A DNA stretch of 64,000 bases from Colwellia psychrerythraea (GTDB lineage: Bacteria > Pseudomonadota > Gammaproteobacteria > Enterobacterales > Alteromonadaceae): the NCBI RefSeq assembly GCF_000764185.1, contig NZ_JQEC01000040.1:1-64000 (forward strand). The letters run 5' to 3'. The notes below the pieces were generated by a model that saw nothing but the letters and a program-made list of their open reading frames with translations, was not told the origin of the DNA and did not search any database. Shown here in pieces: positions 28,627-39,800 of the stretch. The translations under genes and the position numbers were made by a program. How positions within the stretch are numbered: the stretch's first letter is position 1; each line of letters opens with the position of its first letter.

Positions 28627-28638
28627 TGAAAACTTTCA
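28627..28638. promoter_or_regulatory. Cra/FruR-like operator of fbp
   Basis: TGAAAACTTTCA is identical over 12 bp, including the AC centre, to both operators before pckA. It lies 88-99 bp before the fbp start. Cra is known to control both pckA and fbp in E. coli, so the shared site fits a gluconeogenic regulon. The regulator itself is not in this window. Confidence 0.6.
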
Positions 28639-28725
28639 GCTGTAATGATAAAATTTCTGACTGCCATTATCATTGGCAAATTTTATAAAGTATACAATTA
28701 ACTTTAAAGTAATTTAGGTAACCTA

Positions 28726-29694
28726 ATGCAACGACTAGCCCCAGCTTTACGTCAAGACAATGTACCTCTTGATTTAATTTCATTAATAAAAACTATTTTA
28801 GCTGCCACCAAAGAAATCTCATTCCGTGTTAGCCAAGGTCACTTAGGTGATGTCATGGGCTCAACCCTGGATGAAAATATTCAAGGCGAAGTTCAGAAAC
28901 AATTAGATGTCGTTGCCAATGAATTATTCAAAGATATTTTACTTGAGTCTGGTTTTGTTAAAGCGATTTCATCAGAAGAAGAAGATCATTCTGTTGCGGG
29001 TGATGAAAATGGCAAATACATTGTTTCTTTTGATCCCCTTGATGGTAGCTCGAACATCGACATCAACTCATTAATTGGTACTATTTTCTCAATTCATGAA
29101 GCGCCAACAGATATTAAAGCTGGCGATGATGATATGTTCAAACAAGCAGGTAACACGCAAGTTTGTGCCGGTTATGTACTTTACGGCCCATCAACCATGT
29201 TAGTAATGACTACAGGCAGTGGCACCCATTTTTATGTATTAGACAGAACCCATGGTGGTTTCTTATTAGTAGAGCGTAATGTTCAAGTACCTACTGATAC
29301 ACAAGAGTTTGCTATAAACATGTCAAACCAACGTTTTTGGCAAAAACCAATGCAAAGCTACATCGATGATCTACTTGCTGGTGATACTGGTCCTCGTGGT
29401 AAAAACTTCAATATGCGCTGGATTGCAGCCATGGTAGGTGATATTCATCGTGTGTTATGTCGCGGTGGCATTTTCACTTACCCTGCTGATAGCAGAAAAC
29501 CAGAGCAACCATACAAACTACGTTTAATGTATGAAGCGAACCCAATGGCATTTTTACTTGAACAAGCTGGCGGTTTAGCCATGACTAGCCAAGGCCGTAT
29601 TATGGATATTGAACCTGATAGCATTCACCAACGTGTTGAAGTTATTATGGGTTCTAAAAATGAAGTAGAAAAATGTTTAAGCTACTACAAGTAA
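28726..29694 (+). CDS. fbp: Fructose-1,6-bisphosphatase, class I
   Basis: Fbp dephosphorylates fructose 1,6-bisphosphate to fructose 6-phosphate, the committed step of gluconeogenesis. The 322-residue cytosolic enzyme has the class I metal motif [19 protein letters not shown], the acidic SSEEEDH segment before it and a substrate-binding [20 protein letters not shown] near the C-terminus. It stands alone, with a TGAAAACTTTCA operator upstream and a terminator downstream, mirroring the arrangement of pckA. Confidence 0.96.
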   Translation: MQRLAPALRQDNVPLDLISLIKTILAATKEISFRVSQGHLGDVMGSTLDENIQGEVQKQLDVVANELFKDILLESGFVKAISSEEEDHSVAGDENGKYIVSFDPLDGSSNIDINSLIGTIFSIHEAPTDIKAGDDDMFKQAGNTQVCAGYVLYGPSTMLVMTTGSGTHFYVLDRTHGGFLLVERNVQVPTDTQEFAINMSNQRFWQKPMQSYIDDLLAGDTGPRGKNFNMRWIAAMVGDIHRVLCRGGIFTYPADSRKPEQPYKLRLMYEANPMAFLLEQAGGLAMTSQGRIMDIEPDSIHQRVEVIMGSKNEVEKCLSYYK

Positions 29695-29735
29695 ACCAAA
29701 GTAAGTAACCTGAAATCTGCTGCTAAAATTACATT

Positions 29736-29772
29736 AAAAAAGGCTTATTGTTTAAAACAATAAGCCTTTTTT
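29736..29772 (+). terminator. Terminator of fbp
   Basis: AAAAAAGGCTTATTGTT pairs exactly with AACAATAAGCCTTTTTT around a TAA-type loop. It starts about 40 nt past the stop. Its symmetry suggests it also ends the convergent DUF945 gene. Confidence 0.9.
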
Positions 29773-29832
29773 GTCTCTCTAATTTACTCTTATACTGGCT
29801 CAGTGATTAACCCTAAGCTCAAAGGCTAAAGC

Positions 29833-31122
29833 CTATAACTGAAATGCTTTACCATTAATTGTTAATTGGCTTTGTACATATTTCGCTTCAAAGCTAACTT
29901 CATCATCTTGCTTGGTTAAGTAACCTTGCGTGACAAAATTATCAACCATTGGAGCCACGCCTAATTTAGCCAGAAAAGCCATTGGAGCCTTCCCTTTTGC
30001 ATCGGCTTCTAATGCCATAATCATGGCCATAGAATTTATATTATTTACATCAAATAAATCTTTATTGATGTTTAAGTTAAATTCACTGGCAATTTTCCCT
30101 TGTTCAGTAACCACACTTAAATCAGTCACTTTCAAAGTAGGATCTTTCGCTAAAACTTTTTCAGCTACTGCTGATAAAGCAGCCAATAATTCCGCCGAGT
30201 CATCTTGTCCTGCCACTCCTGTTGATAAGCTTGCCATCGTATCATTTAGTTCTTGTAAAGCATTAACATCAACATTGGCTATTACCACTTCTAAATTAGG
30301 CTGTTCAAAACTCTGGCCTGATGCACTAATTTCTTTTGCATGATATTTTATTGCTAGTGCTAATAAATCATTATCTAATGAAACTACACTGCTTAGCCCA
30401 GCATCCGTTAATGAGAAAATATGATTTTTCTGCTCATACATATCTATTTTTTCAACATTGAATGTCGCATCACCAGTTAAAATTGCAGTACCTTGTAAAT
30501 AATCACCACTGACAACTTTTTGCACTGTTGACATAGCCACATTACCGATAACAAAGCGTTGATTTTTATCTTTAAGTTCCAATCCACCCCAAGAGAAATC
30601 ACCACTAATGTGTTCATTATTTATTAGGGTGAATTGTGCAGTAGCAGGAGCAGAGACTATGGCACCTTCGCCATCTTCATAACTCATTTCTTCAGCATTA
30701 ATAAAAGTGGTTACATCTTTATTAAAACTAAGTAAAACGCCTAGATGAAGCTTTTCATTAATAAGCTTAATGATTTTTTCATCAACATCTGCAGCTGAAA
30801 AGTTAAATGTCATCGCTGAATAACCTAAACCTAGATGCCAAGCTTGTTCAGTAATGATTATTGGGCCAAAAGAAAGGTTTTCTTTTAACTGCAAGGTTAT
30901 ATCAGCTAAACCATCGTCTTCAAGGTCGACAGTCAACTCTGAACTTACTGTTGCACCAAACCAACCATTATTATATGTACTAGTGGTTAAGCTAATTCCG
31001 TCAGTTTCATTCAATTCTGCAAGCACTTTTTCTCGTTCGCTCTCAACGACAGAGCCAATAAATTTTGGCGCAATAAGTAAAACTGCGAAGATCAAAGTCA
31101 AAGCAATAGATATTTTTTTCAT
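29833..31122 (-). CDS. YdgA-family (DUF945) protein
   Basis: This is an exported or membrane-anchored protein of the DUF945/YdgA family. After an N-terminal hydrophobic signal (MKKISIALTLIFAVLLIAPKFIG) comes a long beta-rich region, with the typical GWFGATVSSELTVDL segment near residue 70. The family function is not established. The frame opens 34 codons earlier, inside the end of rlmB, but 31122 places the signal at the N-terminus and AAGGAAAG lies 5 nt before it. It is 43 nt downstream of rlmB on the same strand. Confidence 0.83.
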   Translation of the reverse strand: MKKISIALTLIFAVLLIAPKFIGSVVESEREKVLAELNETDGISLTTSTYNNGWFGATVSSELTVDLEDDGLADITLQLKENLSFGPIIITEQAWHLGLGYSAMTFNFSAADVDEKIIKLINEKLHLGVLLSFNKDVTTFINAEEMSYEDGEGAIVSAPATAQFTLINNEHISGDFSWGGLELKDKNQRFVIGNVAMSTVQKVVSGDYLQGTAILTGDATFNVEKIDMYEQKNHIFSLTDAGLSSVVSLDNDLLALAIKYHAKEISASGQSFEQPNLEVVIANVDVNALQELNDTMASLSTGVAGQDDSAELLAALSAVAEKVLAKDPTLKVTDLSVVTEQGKIASEFNLNINKDLFDVNNINSMAMIMALEADAKGKAPMAFLAKLGVAPMVDNFVTQGYLTKQDDEVSFEAKYVQSQLTINGKAFQL

Positions 31123-31165
31123 GGGTAAACTTTCCTTTTTAGTATAGATTCTAATGAGTCCATCA

Positions 31166-31921
31166 TCAGATTGAACGTTGACGTACCATTTCAAACAAGC
31201 AAATGCCTGTAGCCACTGATACATTTAAACTAGAAACTGTGCCTGCCATAGGTAACTTAACGAGTTGGTCACAATTTTCTCGGGTTAACCGGCGCATACC
31301 TTTACCTTCAGCGCCCATTACAAGTGCTAGAGATCCAGATAGCTTAACATCATATAAACAAGTGTCAGTTTCGCCTGCTGTACCTATAATCCAAACACCT
31401 TGTTTTTGAAGTTGTTTCATTGTTCTTGATAAATTAGTTACTTGTACCAAAGGTACACTTTCAACTGCGCCAACGGCAACTTTACGTACAGTTGGCGTAA
31501 TTTGAGCAGCATTGTCTTTTGGTACTATGATAGCTTGTACGCCGGCAGCATCGGCATTACGTAAACAAGCACCTAAGTTATGTGGGTCAGTGACACCATC
31601 TAAAATGAGAAAGAATGGTGGCACACCTTTTTTCTCAGCAGCGAGTAAAATGTCATCTAAATCATTTTCGGTATAGGCTTTACCAGGTCTAACACGGGCA
31701 ATTACGCCTTGGTGCTGCTCACCTTCGCTTTTTTCATCAAGCACTTTACGACTGACCAATTGAGTACCGATACCGTATTTACGAGTTAAATTAATGATTG
31801 ACATCATGCGCTCATCTTCACGACCTTTTAATAGCCATATTTCAATAAAACGCTCCGGTGCTACGTTAATTAAGGCATTAACTGCGTGAATACCAAAAAC
31901 TAACTCTTCATTTTTTGCCAT
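31166..31921 (-). CDS. rlmB: 23S rRNA (guanosine-2251-2'-O)-methyltransferase RlmB
   Basis: RlmB is a SPOUT methyltransferase that modifies G2251 in the ribosomal P-loop. The 251 residues comprise an N-terminal RNA-binding domain ([11 protein letters not shown]) and a knotted C-terminal domain with [33 protein letters not shown] and [20 protein letters not shown]. It follows rnr by 48 nt, the conserved gammaproteobacterial rnr-rlmB order. Confidence 0.96.
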   Translation of the reverse strand: MAKNEELVFGIHAVNALINVAPERFIEIWLLKGREDERMMSIINLTRKYGIGTQLVSRKVLDEKSEGEQHQGVIARVRPGKAYTENDLDDILLAAEKKGVPPFFLILDGVTDPHNLGACLRNADAAGVQAIIVPKDNAAQITPTVRKVAVGAVESVPLVQVTNLSRTMKQLQKQGVWIIGTAGETDTCLYDVKLSGSLALVMGAEGKGMRRLTRENCDQLVKLPMAGTVSSLNVSVATGICLFEMVRQRSI

Positions 31922-31969
31922 GTTCTTTCTCTGTCTTTAAGTTAACAACCTAAGTGATAAGGGTTTATT

Positions 31970-34450
31970 TTACTCTTTTGTCGATTTACTGTTAGTATTC
32001 TTTCGAGCATTTTTACCTGGACGTTTTTTACGAGCACTACGCTTTTTCACTTTACTTTTTTCTTTCGCTTTTACTTTAGGAGAATCTTTAGATGCGCCTT
32101 TAGAGCCACTTTTAGACTTGCTTTTTTTAGCTGTCACTTTATTGCCAGTAGATTGATTTTCCTCAGCGATTTTCCCTGAACGTCTACCACCTTTGCTCTT
32201 AGACTTACCCTTAGTTTTGCTCTTCGATTGACCTTGAAAGTCACTGTCATTATCAACACCTTCAAGACGTAGATCTATTTTCTTTTCATCAAGATTAACC
32301 GCGGCAACTTGTACACGAATCTCATCACCAACTCGGAACTTATTACCGCTATGCTCGCCAGTTAGACACATACGAACATCATCAAAGTGGTAGAAATCAC
32401 GACCAAGGGAGGTGATATGAACCAAACCTTCAATATGTAAATCTTTTAAACGAACAAACATACCAAAGTTAGTCACTGTAGAAATTACGCCAGTGAAGTT
32501 ATCACCAACATGATCTTGCATAAACTCACATTTAAGCCAATCAGCAACATCACGGGTTGCTTCATCAGCGCGTCTTTCTGTCATCGAGCAATGTTCACCT
32601 AACTCAATCACTTCCTCTAATGTGTAATCATAACTGCCTTCATTAGCTTCACTTTTTGAAGCTTTTTCTAAGATGGCCTTAATCACCCTGTGTACCACTA
32701 AATCAGGGTAACGACGAATAGGCGAAGTAAAATGGCTATATGAAGGTAACGCTAAACCAAAATGACCTTCATTGTCACTTTGATAAACCGCTTGGCGCAT
32801 TGAGCGCAATAACATAGTCTGAATCAGCTCTTGATCAGGGCGTCCAGCAACTTTAGCTAAAATATCACCATAATCTCTAGGCTCTGGCGCTTCTTTGGAC
32901 GGTAACGATAAACCAAGCTCATTTAAATAAGTAACGAAGTTTCGGTACTTATCTTCACTTGGTTTGTCATGTACGCGGAATAAGCCGGGTTTTTCATGCT
33001 TTTCGATAAATTTAGCCGTGGCGACGTTCGCCAAAATCATACACTCTTCAATAATTTTATGTGCATCATTGCGAATTAATGGCACAACACTGGCAATTTT
33101 TTTATCTTCATTAAAAAGAAATATCGACTCTTGTGTTTCAAAAGCGATAGCACCACGTTTAAGACGAGCATCAGTTAACGCCAGATACATTTGCTCAAGA
33201 TTTTGTAAATCAGGAACCAGTGGTGCATATTCTTGGCAAAGCGCTTCATCACCATCAAGAATGGCTGCCACTTTAGTGTAAGTAAAACGGGCATGAGAAT
33301 TCATTACTGCCGGATAAAACTTGCTGCCAGATAGTTTACCACTAGCACTAACCGTCATTTCACAAACCATACATAAACGGTCAACATCAGGGTTTAGTGA
33401 ACATAAACCATTAGATAGTTTCTCTGGCAACATAGGAATAACTTGGCTAGGGAAATACACCGAATTACCACGTGAAATAGCTTCATCATCTAAGGCGGTG
33501 CCATGCTGCACATAATAACTAACATCTGCGATAGCAACCCACAAGCGCCAACCACCTGATTTTTTCGGTTGACAATAGACCGCATCATCAAAATCTCGTG
33601 CATCTTCACCATCTATAGTTACTAGCGGTAAATCACGTAAATCTGTGCGTGGTAACTTAGCCGACTCTTCAACCTCATCAGCAATATTAGCGGTTTCAGC
33701 TTGCACCATATGCGAAAATTGGTGCGGTAAATCATGGGCGCGTAAAGCTATCTCTATTTCCATACCTGGGGCAAGATGATCACCCAATACTTCAATAACA
33801 TTACCAATAGCATGGGAGCGTTTAGTTGGCCTTTGCACTAATTCAACCACCACCATTTGCCCGTGCCTTGCACCCATTCTATGTTCTGGGTCGATAAGGA
33901 CTTCTTGTTTTATTTTGCTGTCTTCAGCAACTACAGAACAAATATGATGGTCAACATGTAATCGTCCAACTATTGGCGCTTTTCGCGGCTCAATAACTTC
34001 AATAATTTTGACTTCTTTACGGCCTTTACGATCAGTTCGGTCAACTAAAATTGCTTGCACAATATCACCATGAAAAACACGTTGCATTTCATGAGAAGAG
34101 ATATAAAAGTCTTTACCTTTTTTATCGGTAATGGATGAGTCATCAGGGGAAAAGAAACCAAAACCGTCGCGGTGGCCAATAACTTTACCGATCACTAGGC
34201 TATTTTTTTCCGGCACAGCATATTGCTTAAATTTATTAAAAATTAACTGACCACTATTTTCCATAGCGCGTAAACGACGTTTCACACCAATAAGTTGGTA
34301 TTCTTCATCGTACTTTAACGTTTTAATTAAGCTATTAAAGGTTGGCGGCGGCGAGCATTTTTCAATGATTGATAACAATAGTTCGCGTGAGGCGACTGGC
34401 TTTTCATATTTTTTAGCTTCGCGTTTAGCGTGTGGATCGTTATAGGTCAC
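31970..34450 (-). CDS. rnr: Ribonuclease R
   Basis: RNase R is a 3'-5' exoribonuclease that digests structured RNA and is cold- and stress-linked in many bacteria. The 826-residue protein has an N-terminal helix-turn-helix, two cold-shock domains, the RNB catalytic domain (TIDGEDARDFDDAVYC with metal-binding Asp residues, later HFTSPIRRYPDLVVHR), an S1 domain (GVISTVTNFGMFVRL) and a long Lys/Ser/Gly-rich tail of about 90 residues. The basic tail is typical of gammaproteobacterial RNase R. It lies between motX and rlmB in the same direction. Confidence 0.96.
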   Translation of the reverse strand: MTYNDPHAKREAKKYEKPVASRELLLSIIEKCSPPPTFNSLIKTLKYDEEYQLIGVKRRLRAMENSGQLIFNKFKQYAVPEKNSLVIGKVIGHRDGFGFFSPDDSSITDKKGKDFYISSHEMQRVFHGDIVQAILVDRTDRKGRKEVKIIEVIEPRKAPIVGRLHVDHHICSVVAEDSKIKQEVLIDPEHRMGARHGQMVVVELVQRPTKRSHAIGNVIEVLGDHLAPGMEIEIALRAHDLPHQFSHMVQAETANIADEVEESAKLPRTDLRDLPLVTIDGEDARDFDDAVYCQPKKSGGWRLWVAIADVSYYVQHGTALDDEAISRGNSVYFPSQVIPMLPEKLSNGLCSLNPDVDRLCMVCEMTVSASGKLSGSKFYPAVMNSHARFTYTKVAAILDGDEALCQEYAPLVPDLQNLEQMYLALTDARLKRGAIAFETQESIFLFNEDKKIASVVPLIRNDAHKIIEECMILANVATAKFIEKHEKPGLFRVHDKPSEDKYRNFVTYLNELGLSLPSKEAPEPRDYGDILAKVAGRPDQELIQTMLLRSMRQAVYQSDNEGHFGLALPSYSHFTSPIRRYPDLVVHRVIKAILEKASKSEANEGSYDYTLEEVIELGEHCSMTERRADEATRDVADWLKCEFMQDHVGDNFTGVISTVTNFGMFVRLKDLHIEGLVHITSLGRDFYHFDDVRMCLTGEHSGNKFRVGDEIRVQVAAVNLDEKKIDLRLEGVDNDSDFQGQSKSKTKGKSKSKGGRRSGKIAEENQSTGNKVTAKKSKSKSGSKGASKDSPKVKAKEKSKVKKRSARKKRPGKNARKNTNSKSTKE

Positions 34451-34677
34451 TATAAGAGGTCAGTATTTAAGGATAATGCTGCCAGTATATCATAAACTTT
34501 AAATTACTCGCTTACTCAGCAATGCTTAATTTACAAGATAATAACTACACAAACTAAGTGCTCATTGTAAAAGGCCTTAAATGCCTATAACTTCGTTACT
34601 TTCAATGCCAATAGTTCGCTGTTCTCAAGCAAGCGCCTTACTATTGAAACTTATTCACATTGAAAGCTACCCCTCAT

Positions 34678-35304
34678 TTAATTGGTATAGCTAGTTCTTT
34701 TAGCTTCATCGACTACTTTACTTGGCATTTTACTGGCAAGAGTTGCTAATAACTGACTGATTTTTTTATGAGTTACTTTGTCATCTGTTAAAGAATGATG
34801 TAATTGGGAATACAGCGCAGGGTAATCTAATGGACTACCATAATCCTGTTGGTATAACTCGGCTAAACGTATTTGCGCGGCTAAATTATCTAAACTGGCT
34901 GCTGTTTTTAAGTAAACAAGGGCACGTTCAATATCAACCTGCATAAACTTACCAATATGATAATAACGCCCTAATTGCTCTAAACCTTCCGCTAACCCCT
35001 GATCCGCGGCTAAATGCATATAATGCAATCCCAGTGGAATATCTTTTTTGACACAGACACCATAGGCCAACATATCCCCCCATAAGAATTGGTAGGAAGG
35101 CATATTAGCTTTATTAGCACGCGCTTCAATGTCTTGCACTAATTGGCATTCATCCAAGACAACTTGGCTCAAGTGCTTGTTATCCTTTATTAGATCAAGC
35201 AATTGATTATCTGTATAGATTTGCACTGCCTGCATATTTTTAGTTACGGCAAGTGCTGTAGAAGAGGTAAATAAAAGAATAAAAAACAAAAATAAAATAC
35301 GCAT
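34678..35304 (-). CDS. motX: MotX, sodium-type flagellar motor T-ring protein
   Basis: MotX is a periplasmic protein that, with MotY, forms the T ring holding PomA/PomB stators in sodium-driven polar flagella. The 208-residue protein has a signal peptide (MRILFLFFILLFTSSTALA), the motif AVQIYTDNQLLDLI, Cys residues at CQLV and GVCV, and Sel1-like repeats (YMHLAADQGLAEGLEQLGRYY, YLKTAASLDNLAAQIRLAELY). These match the Vibrio MotX pattern as I remember it. As in Vibrio, it is next to rnr. No other flagellar gene is in the window. Confidence 0.85.
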   Translation of the reverse strand: MRILFLFFILLFTSSTALAVTKNMQAVQIYTDNQLLDLIKDNKHLSQVVLDECQLVQDIEARANKANMPSYQFLWGDMLAYGVCVKKDIPLGLHYMHLAADQGLAEGLEQLGRYYHIGKFMQVDIERALVYLKTAASLDNLAAQIRLAELYQQDYGSPLDYPALYSQLHHSLTDDKVTHKKISQLLATLASKMPSKVVDEAKRTSYTN

Positions 35305-35579
35305 AAAAATCCTAACTAGGCTGAATCAGCTTATTGCTCTGTATCGGCAATAAAGCGGCAAGTATAAATTTATTTCAATATAATAAATTTTTGAAGCAAT
35401 TTTAGCGCCAAGATAAAAGCTAAAAATGACAATTAAATTGAATAAGCTGTGATCTATCGCTAGTATTATTAAGCATATAATAAATTGTCTCGCTAGAAAT
35501 ATTAATTTTCCTATGATTTTTTTTAAAGACCTTAATCAAGTACTTTAAAATAAAGCTCCTGACATAATGGCGCCTGAAC
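35305..35579. promoter_or_regulatory. Divergent control region of motX and the HD-GYP gene
   Basis: This 275-bp gap has no supportable gene. It holds GCTGAATCAGC (35320-35330), an 11-bp dyad 16 nt before motX, and a perfect 9-7-9 inverted repeat (AAATTTATT...AATAAATTT, 35366-35390). Both could be operators, but neither matches a regulator I can name. A 64-codon frame crossing the gap on the minus strand was rejected. Confidence 0.4.
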
Positions 35580-36749
35580 ATGCTTATTGAAAAAGAACTT
35601 TCCGAGTTAATCATTGGTCATTATGTGGTCAAAATAATTAATCAAGCAGATAATTTTTCATTAACAGCTTCTGGCCATATAAAAAGTAATTCGGTAATAA
35701 AACACCTTAGAAGTAAAAAAGTTTACCGAGTTCTGATTGATGATAGTAAAACAATAAATATACCTTCACCAATAACAGAGTTGGATACAAACAACTCTCC
35801 CAGGCTCAATAGAGAATCCTTACAACAAGCAAAAGCCATTTTTAACCAGTCAAAATCGATTCAAAAAAACTTATTTAATGCCGCCCTCAGTGGTAGCTGC
35901 CTTGACCTATCGCCAGTTATTGAAGTAACTAATAAATCTATTGATGCAATATTTAACAGCCCTGACTCCCTTGCATGTATGTTGAATATTCGTGATAAAG
36001 ATGAATACTTACTTGAACATTCTGTCGCCGTATCTGTGTATATCACCCTTTTTTCACGGTATTTAAATCTAGATCGAGATATAATTGAACAACTTTCTAT
36101 TGGTGCATTTCTCCATGATATCGGCAAGATTAAAATACCCAACGACATATTAAATAAACCGGGTAAATTAACCGATGAAGAATTTACCATAATGAAAACC
36201 CATGCTAACCACTCCATAGATATAATTAAGGCAACGCCTGGGGTGAGCGAGCTAAGTCTTGAAGTTGCTGCGCTGCACCATGAAAAGCTTGATGGTAAAG
36301 GTTATCCTTTTCAAGTGGCAGGCGACGATATTAGTCAATTCGGCCGCATGATCAGCATTTGCGATATTTTTGACGCGTTAACGGCAACACGTGTTTATAA
36401 AGAAGGTTTTGCCCATGGCAAAGCCTTTGCTATTTTACGTGAGCTAGCTAAGCAGGGTCAGTTAGATAACCAATTGGTTGATCACTTCATCAAGTGTGTT
36501 GGTGTATTCCCTATCGGCACTTTAGTTCAGCTGGAGTCAAATAAATTAGCCTTAGTAAAAGCACGTAATGATGCCAGCCCAACCAAACCACAAGTACAGT
36601 CATTTTATAGCGTTAAACTAAAACACTTCCTCAATAAGCAAGAAATTGATTTATCGGATAGTGAAGACTTCATTGTTAAAGGTGTTAGAGCAGAAGAGTT
36701 TGATCTAGATATGCAGCAAATTATCGATATGTTACTGATGGAAGGTTAA
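35580..36749 (+). CDS. HD-GYP domain cyclic-di-GMP phosphodiesterase
   Basis: This protein probably hydrolyses cyclic di-GMP to GMP. The 389 residues begin with a DUF3391-like N-terminal domain. The HD-GYP domain follows, with HDIGKIKIPND (His179, Asp180), the HHEKLDGKGYP motif (GYP at 241-243) and RMISICDIFDALTATRVYK. All signature residues are intact, so activity is likely. It diverges from motX, whose product serves the flagellar motor that cyclic di-GMP often restrains. The functional link is an inference from position. Confidence 0.9.
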   Translation: MLIEKELSELIIGHYVVKIINQADNFSLTASGHIKSNSVIKHLRSKKVYRVLIDDSKTINIPSPITELDTNNSPRLNRESLQQAKAIFNQSKSIQKNLFNAALSGSCLDLSPVIEVTNKSIDAIFNSPDSLACMLNIRDKDEYLLEHSVAVSVYITLFSRYLNLDRDIIEQLSIGAFLHDIGKIKIPNDILNKPGKLTDEEFTIMKTHANHSIDIIKATPGVSELSLEVAALHHEKLDGKGYPFQVAGDDISQFGRMISICDIFDALTATRVYKEGFAHGKAFAILRELAKQGQLDNQLVDHFIKCVGVFPIGTLVQLESNKLALVKARNDASPTKPQVQSFYSVKLKHFLNKQEIDLSDSEDFIVKGVRAEEFDLDMQQIIDMLLMEG

Positions 36750-36770
36750 GCTTTTTCAATATGTTAAAGC

Positions 36771-36804
36771 ACGAAGATCTAATGGAAATGCCCATTAGGT
36801 CTTC
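36771..36804. terminator. Hairpin between convergent HD-GYP and RND genes
   Basis: CGAAGATCTAATGG and CCATTAGGTCTTCG pair with one G-T wobble around a short loop, placed midway between two convergent stops. There is no long T-run, so intrinsic termination is only likely, not certain. Confidence 0.55.
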
Positions 36805-36845
36805 GCATATTCAAGCTTATAAAATACCGCTAGTTACGGTGAAGA

Positions 36846-39800
36846 TTAAGCAGCGTTACTGACCTCATTAACCTGATTACTTAGCTTAGCTTCTTGTTGC
36901 AACATGATGGTTGCCGTTGCCTGTTTGTCTTCTTTACGTTTATCTCTTAACACTAATAAACATGGTGTTAATACTAAAGTCAGTACTGTAGCGAAAGCTA
37001 AACCACCAGCAATAGCTGTTGCCAGTTGTGTCCACCACTGTGTTGATGGCGCGCCAAATACAATCGTGCGTTGAAAAAAGTCTAAATTCATTTGTAATAC
37101 CATAGGCAACAAACCCAAGATAGTGGTTATTGTAGTTAACATAACAGGCCTTAAACGTTGTGCTCCGGTGCGCAGAATGGCATCAACCACCCGGTAGCCT
37201 TCTTTACGTAGAACATTATAGGTATCAATCAGCACAATATTGTTATTCACCACAATACCCGCTAACGAGATAACACCAATACCGCCCATAACAATGCCAA
37301 ACGGTTTTTGCACTAATAATAAAGCTAAAAACACCCCTACGGTTGAGAATATTACCGCACTTAAAATCAATAACGCCTGATAAAAGCTATTAAATTGTGT
37401 CACTAAAATCATTGCCATAACAAATAACGCAATAGCAAAAGCATTCACTAAAAACACTTGTGACTCTTGTTGATCTTCATTCTGCCCTTTAACGGCAATA
37501 TCAACCGATGGGTGTAAACCCAAGGTAGGTAACTGTGCTTGCAAAATGGGTAACTCATGCAATAACTGCGCGCCGGCAATTAAGTTTGCTTGTACCGTAA
37601 CAACTCGTTTAGCATCAACACGGCGAATGGTATCAACTTTAGGTGCAGCTTTACGTTCTACAAAACTACTAACTGGTACTAAACCCATAGGGGTTTTCAA
37701 TCGCAATGAATCTAATCGGCTAATGTTACGTTTCTCTTCTGGAAAGCGAACACGGATATCCAGTTCATCATCAACATCATCTGGGCGATATTCACCAAGT
37801 TTTAAACCGTTGGTAACCATTTGCACACTTGCGCCCACCAAAGCAGCATCGGCGCCATAAGTAGCGGCTTTATTTCGATCTATGATCAGCTGCCATTCTA
37901 TTCCTGGTTTAGCGCCAGTATCTTCAATATCGGTAAATTTTCCCGAAGCGGTTAATGCATCACGAATTATTTTTACCGACTTATCCAGCTGTTCAGGAAA
38001 ACGTGAGCTTAATTCCAACTTGAGATCCTTACCACTTTGCGGACCGTTTTCATTTTTTCTGACTTCAATTTCAACACCAGCCAAATCATCTGTTAACTGA
38101 TGAATGTTAGCAACGATTTCATCCGCTGAGCGCCTTAATTGCCAATCAACAAAGTTTAATTTAAAAGTACCTATTTGGTTATTGCCACCCGTGCGAGTGT
38201 ATAAGGTTTCTATTTCTTCTAACGGTAATATACGCTCTTCTATAGAGCGCATAATAACGTCTTTTTCTTTTACCGATAAATCGCCATGAGAGCGAACTAT
38301 CATTGTGGCACTTTGCGGCTCAACCTCAGGAAAAAAGCTTACGCCAAGGCCAGATAAACTGTAAAGCCACATAACGACAAAGGATGTGGCCAAGGTGCCT
38401 GCAACAATTTTCCAAGGGTGTTTAATTGCCGTTGTGAGTACTCGAATATAACCGCCAGTAAAACCAGAGAGTTTACTGAAATCTCCTGCTTCAGCGTACT
38501 CAATTTGCTGTTGCTCTTTACTGCTGACAACACGGGTTTTACCTAAAACTGTACCTAAGGTCGGCACAAAGATTAACGCCATCGCTAAAGAAGCCGTTAA
38601 TACCGCAATCAAGGTAAAAGGGAGATATTTCATGAATTCACCCATGATTCCGGGCCAAAACATCAGGGGTGCAAAGGCTGCTAATGTGGTTGCCGTTGAG
38701 GCAATGATTGGCCATGCCATACGACGAGCCGCTAAACCATAAGCGACTGTTTTACTATGTCCTTCATTCATTTGTCTGTCAGCAAACTCAGTGACGACAA
38801 TGGCGCCATCAACCAACATGCCAACAGACATGATCAGACCAAAAAGTACCACGATATTTACCGTCATTCCAGCTAAAGCTATGACTAATATTCCGGTTAA
38901 AAAGGCGCCAGGAATGGCTAAGCCGACCAATAAAGCTGTGCGTCCACCTAGGGCAGCAATAATAACAATAACCACCAACAATACCGCTGAAAAAACGTTA
39001 TTTTGTAAATCGGTTAGGGTATTTTTTATTTCTATTGATTGGTCACCAACATAATCTACTTGCACTTGTTGTGGCCATTTAATCCGACTTTCTTCAACAA
39101 TGACTTTGACTTTATCAACTGTTTCAATGAGGTTCTCACCGGAGCGCTTTTTAACTTCTATTGATATAGAACGATGACCATCTAATCGGGCAAAACTGGT
39201 AGGATCTTTATAAGCACGACGTACAGTTGATACATCTTGAAAGGTGATCACACGATCGCCATCAACTTTAATTGGCAGCTCAAGTAAGTCTTGAATATCT
39301 TCAAAAACCGAAGGCACCTTAATAGCAAATCGCCCTTTTCCGGTATCCATGGTACCTGCGGGTACTAAACGATTATTACGCTCAACTAGATTATAAATAT
39401 CAGCTTGGTCAAGGCCATAACTTTCCATTAATAGCGGATCGACAATGATCTCAACCATATCTTCACGATCACCACCAATATCAACTTCCAGTACTTCTTG
39501 CATGCCTTCAATTTTATCTTTGAGGTGACGCGCTATAGTTATCAAACCTCGTTCTGTGACAGCTCCTGATAAAACGACAGTGAGTGCAGCTTCTTGATTA
39601 GCCATAGTCACTTCATGTACTACTGGCTCTTCAGTATCATTGGGCAGCTTAGCTTTAGCTAAGGTCACTTTATCACGCACGTCGGCCAACGCTTCTTTGG
39701 GGTCAAGTCCTGCAATAAATTCTAAGGTCACTGAAGCGTGCCCCTCACCCGCATTACTGCGCATTTCTTTAATGCCCGCGATAGATTTTAACTCATTTTC

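Noticed and set aside
28627..28660. HexR-type box before fbp
   Set aside because: A TGTAAT half-site is present near 28641 but its ATTACA partner is missing, whereas the TGAAAACTTTCA dyad is complete.
28494..28679. 61-codon minus-strand frame upstream of fbp
   Set aside because: It covers the fbp promoter and operator, has no ribosome-binding site, and resembles no protein. It is treated as intergenic DNA.
35420..35614. 64-codon minus-strand frame between motX and the HD-GYP gene
   Set aside because: It overlaps the HD-GYP start antisense and has a low-complexity composition typical of AT-rich spacer.
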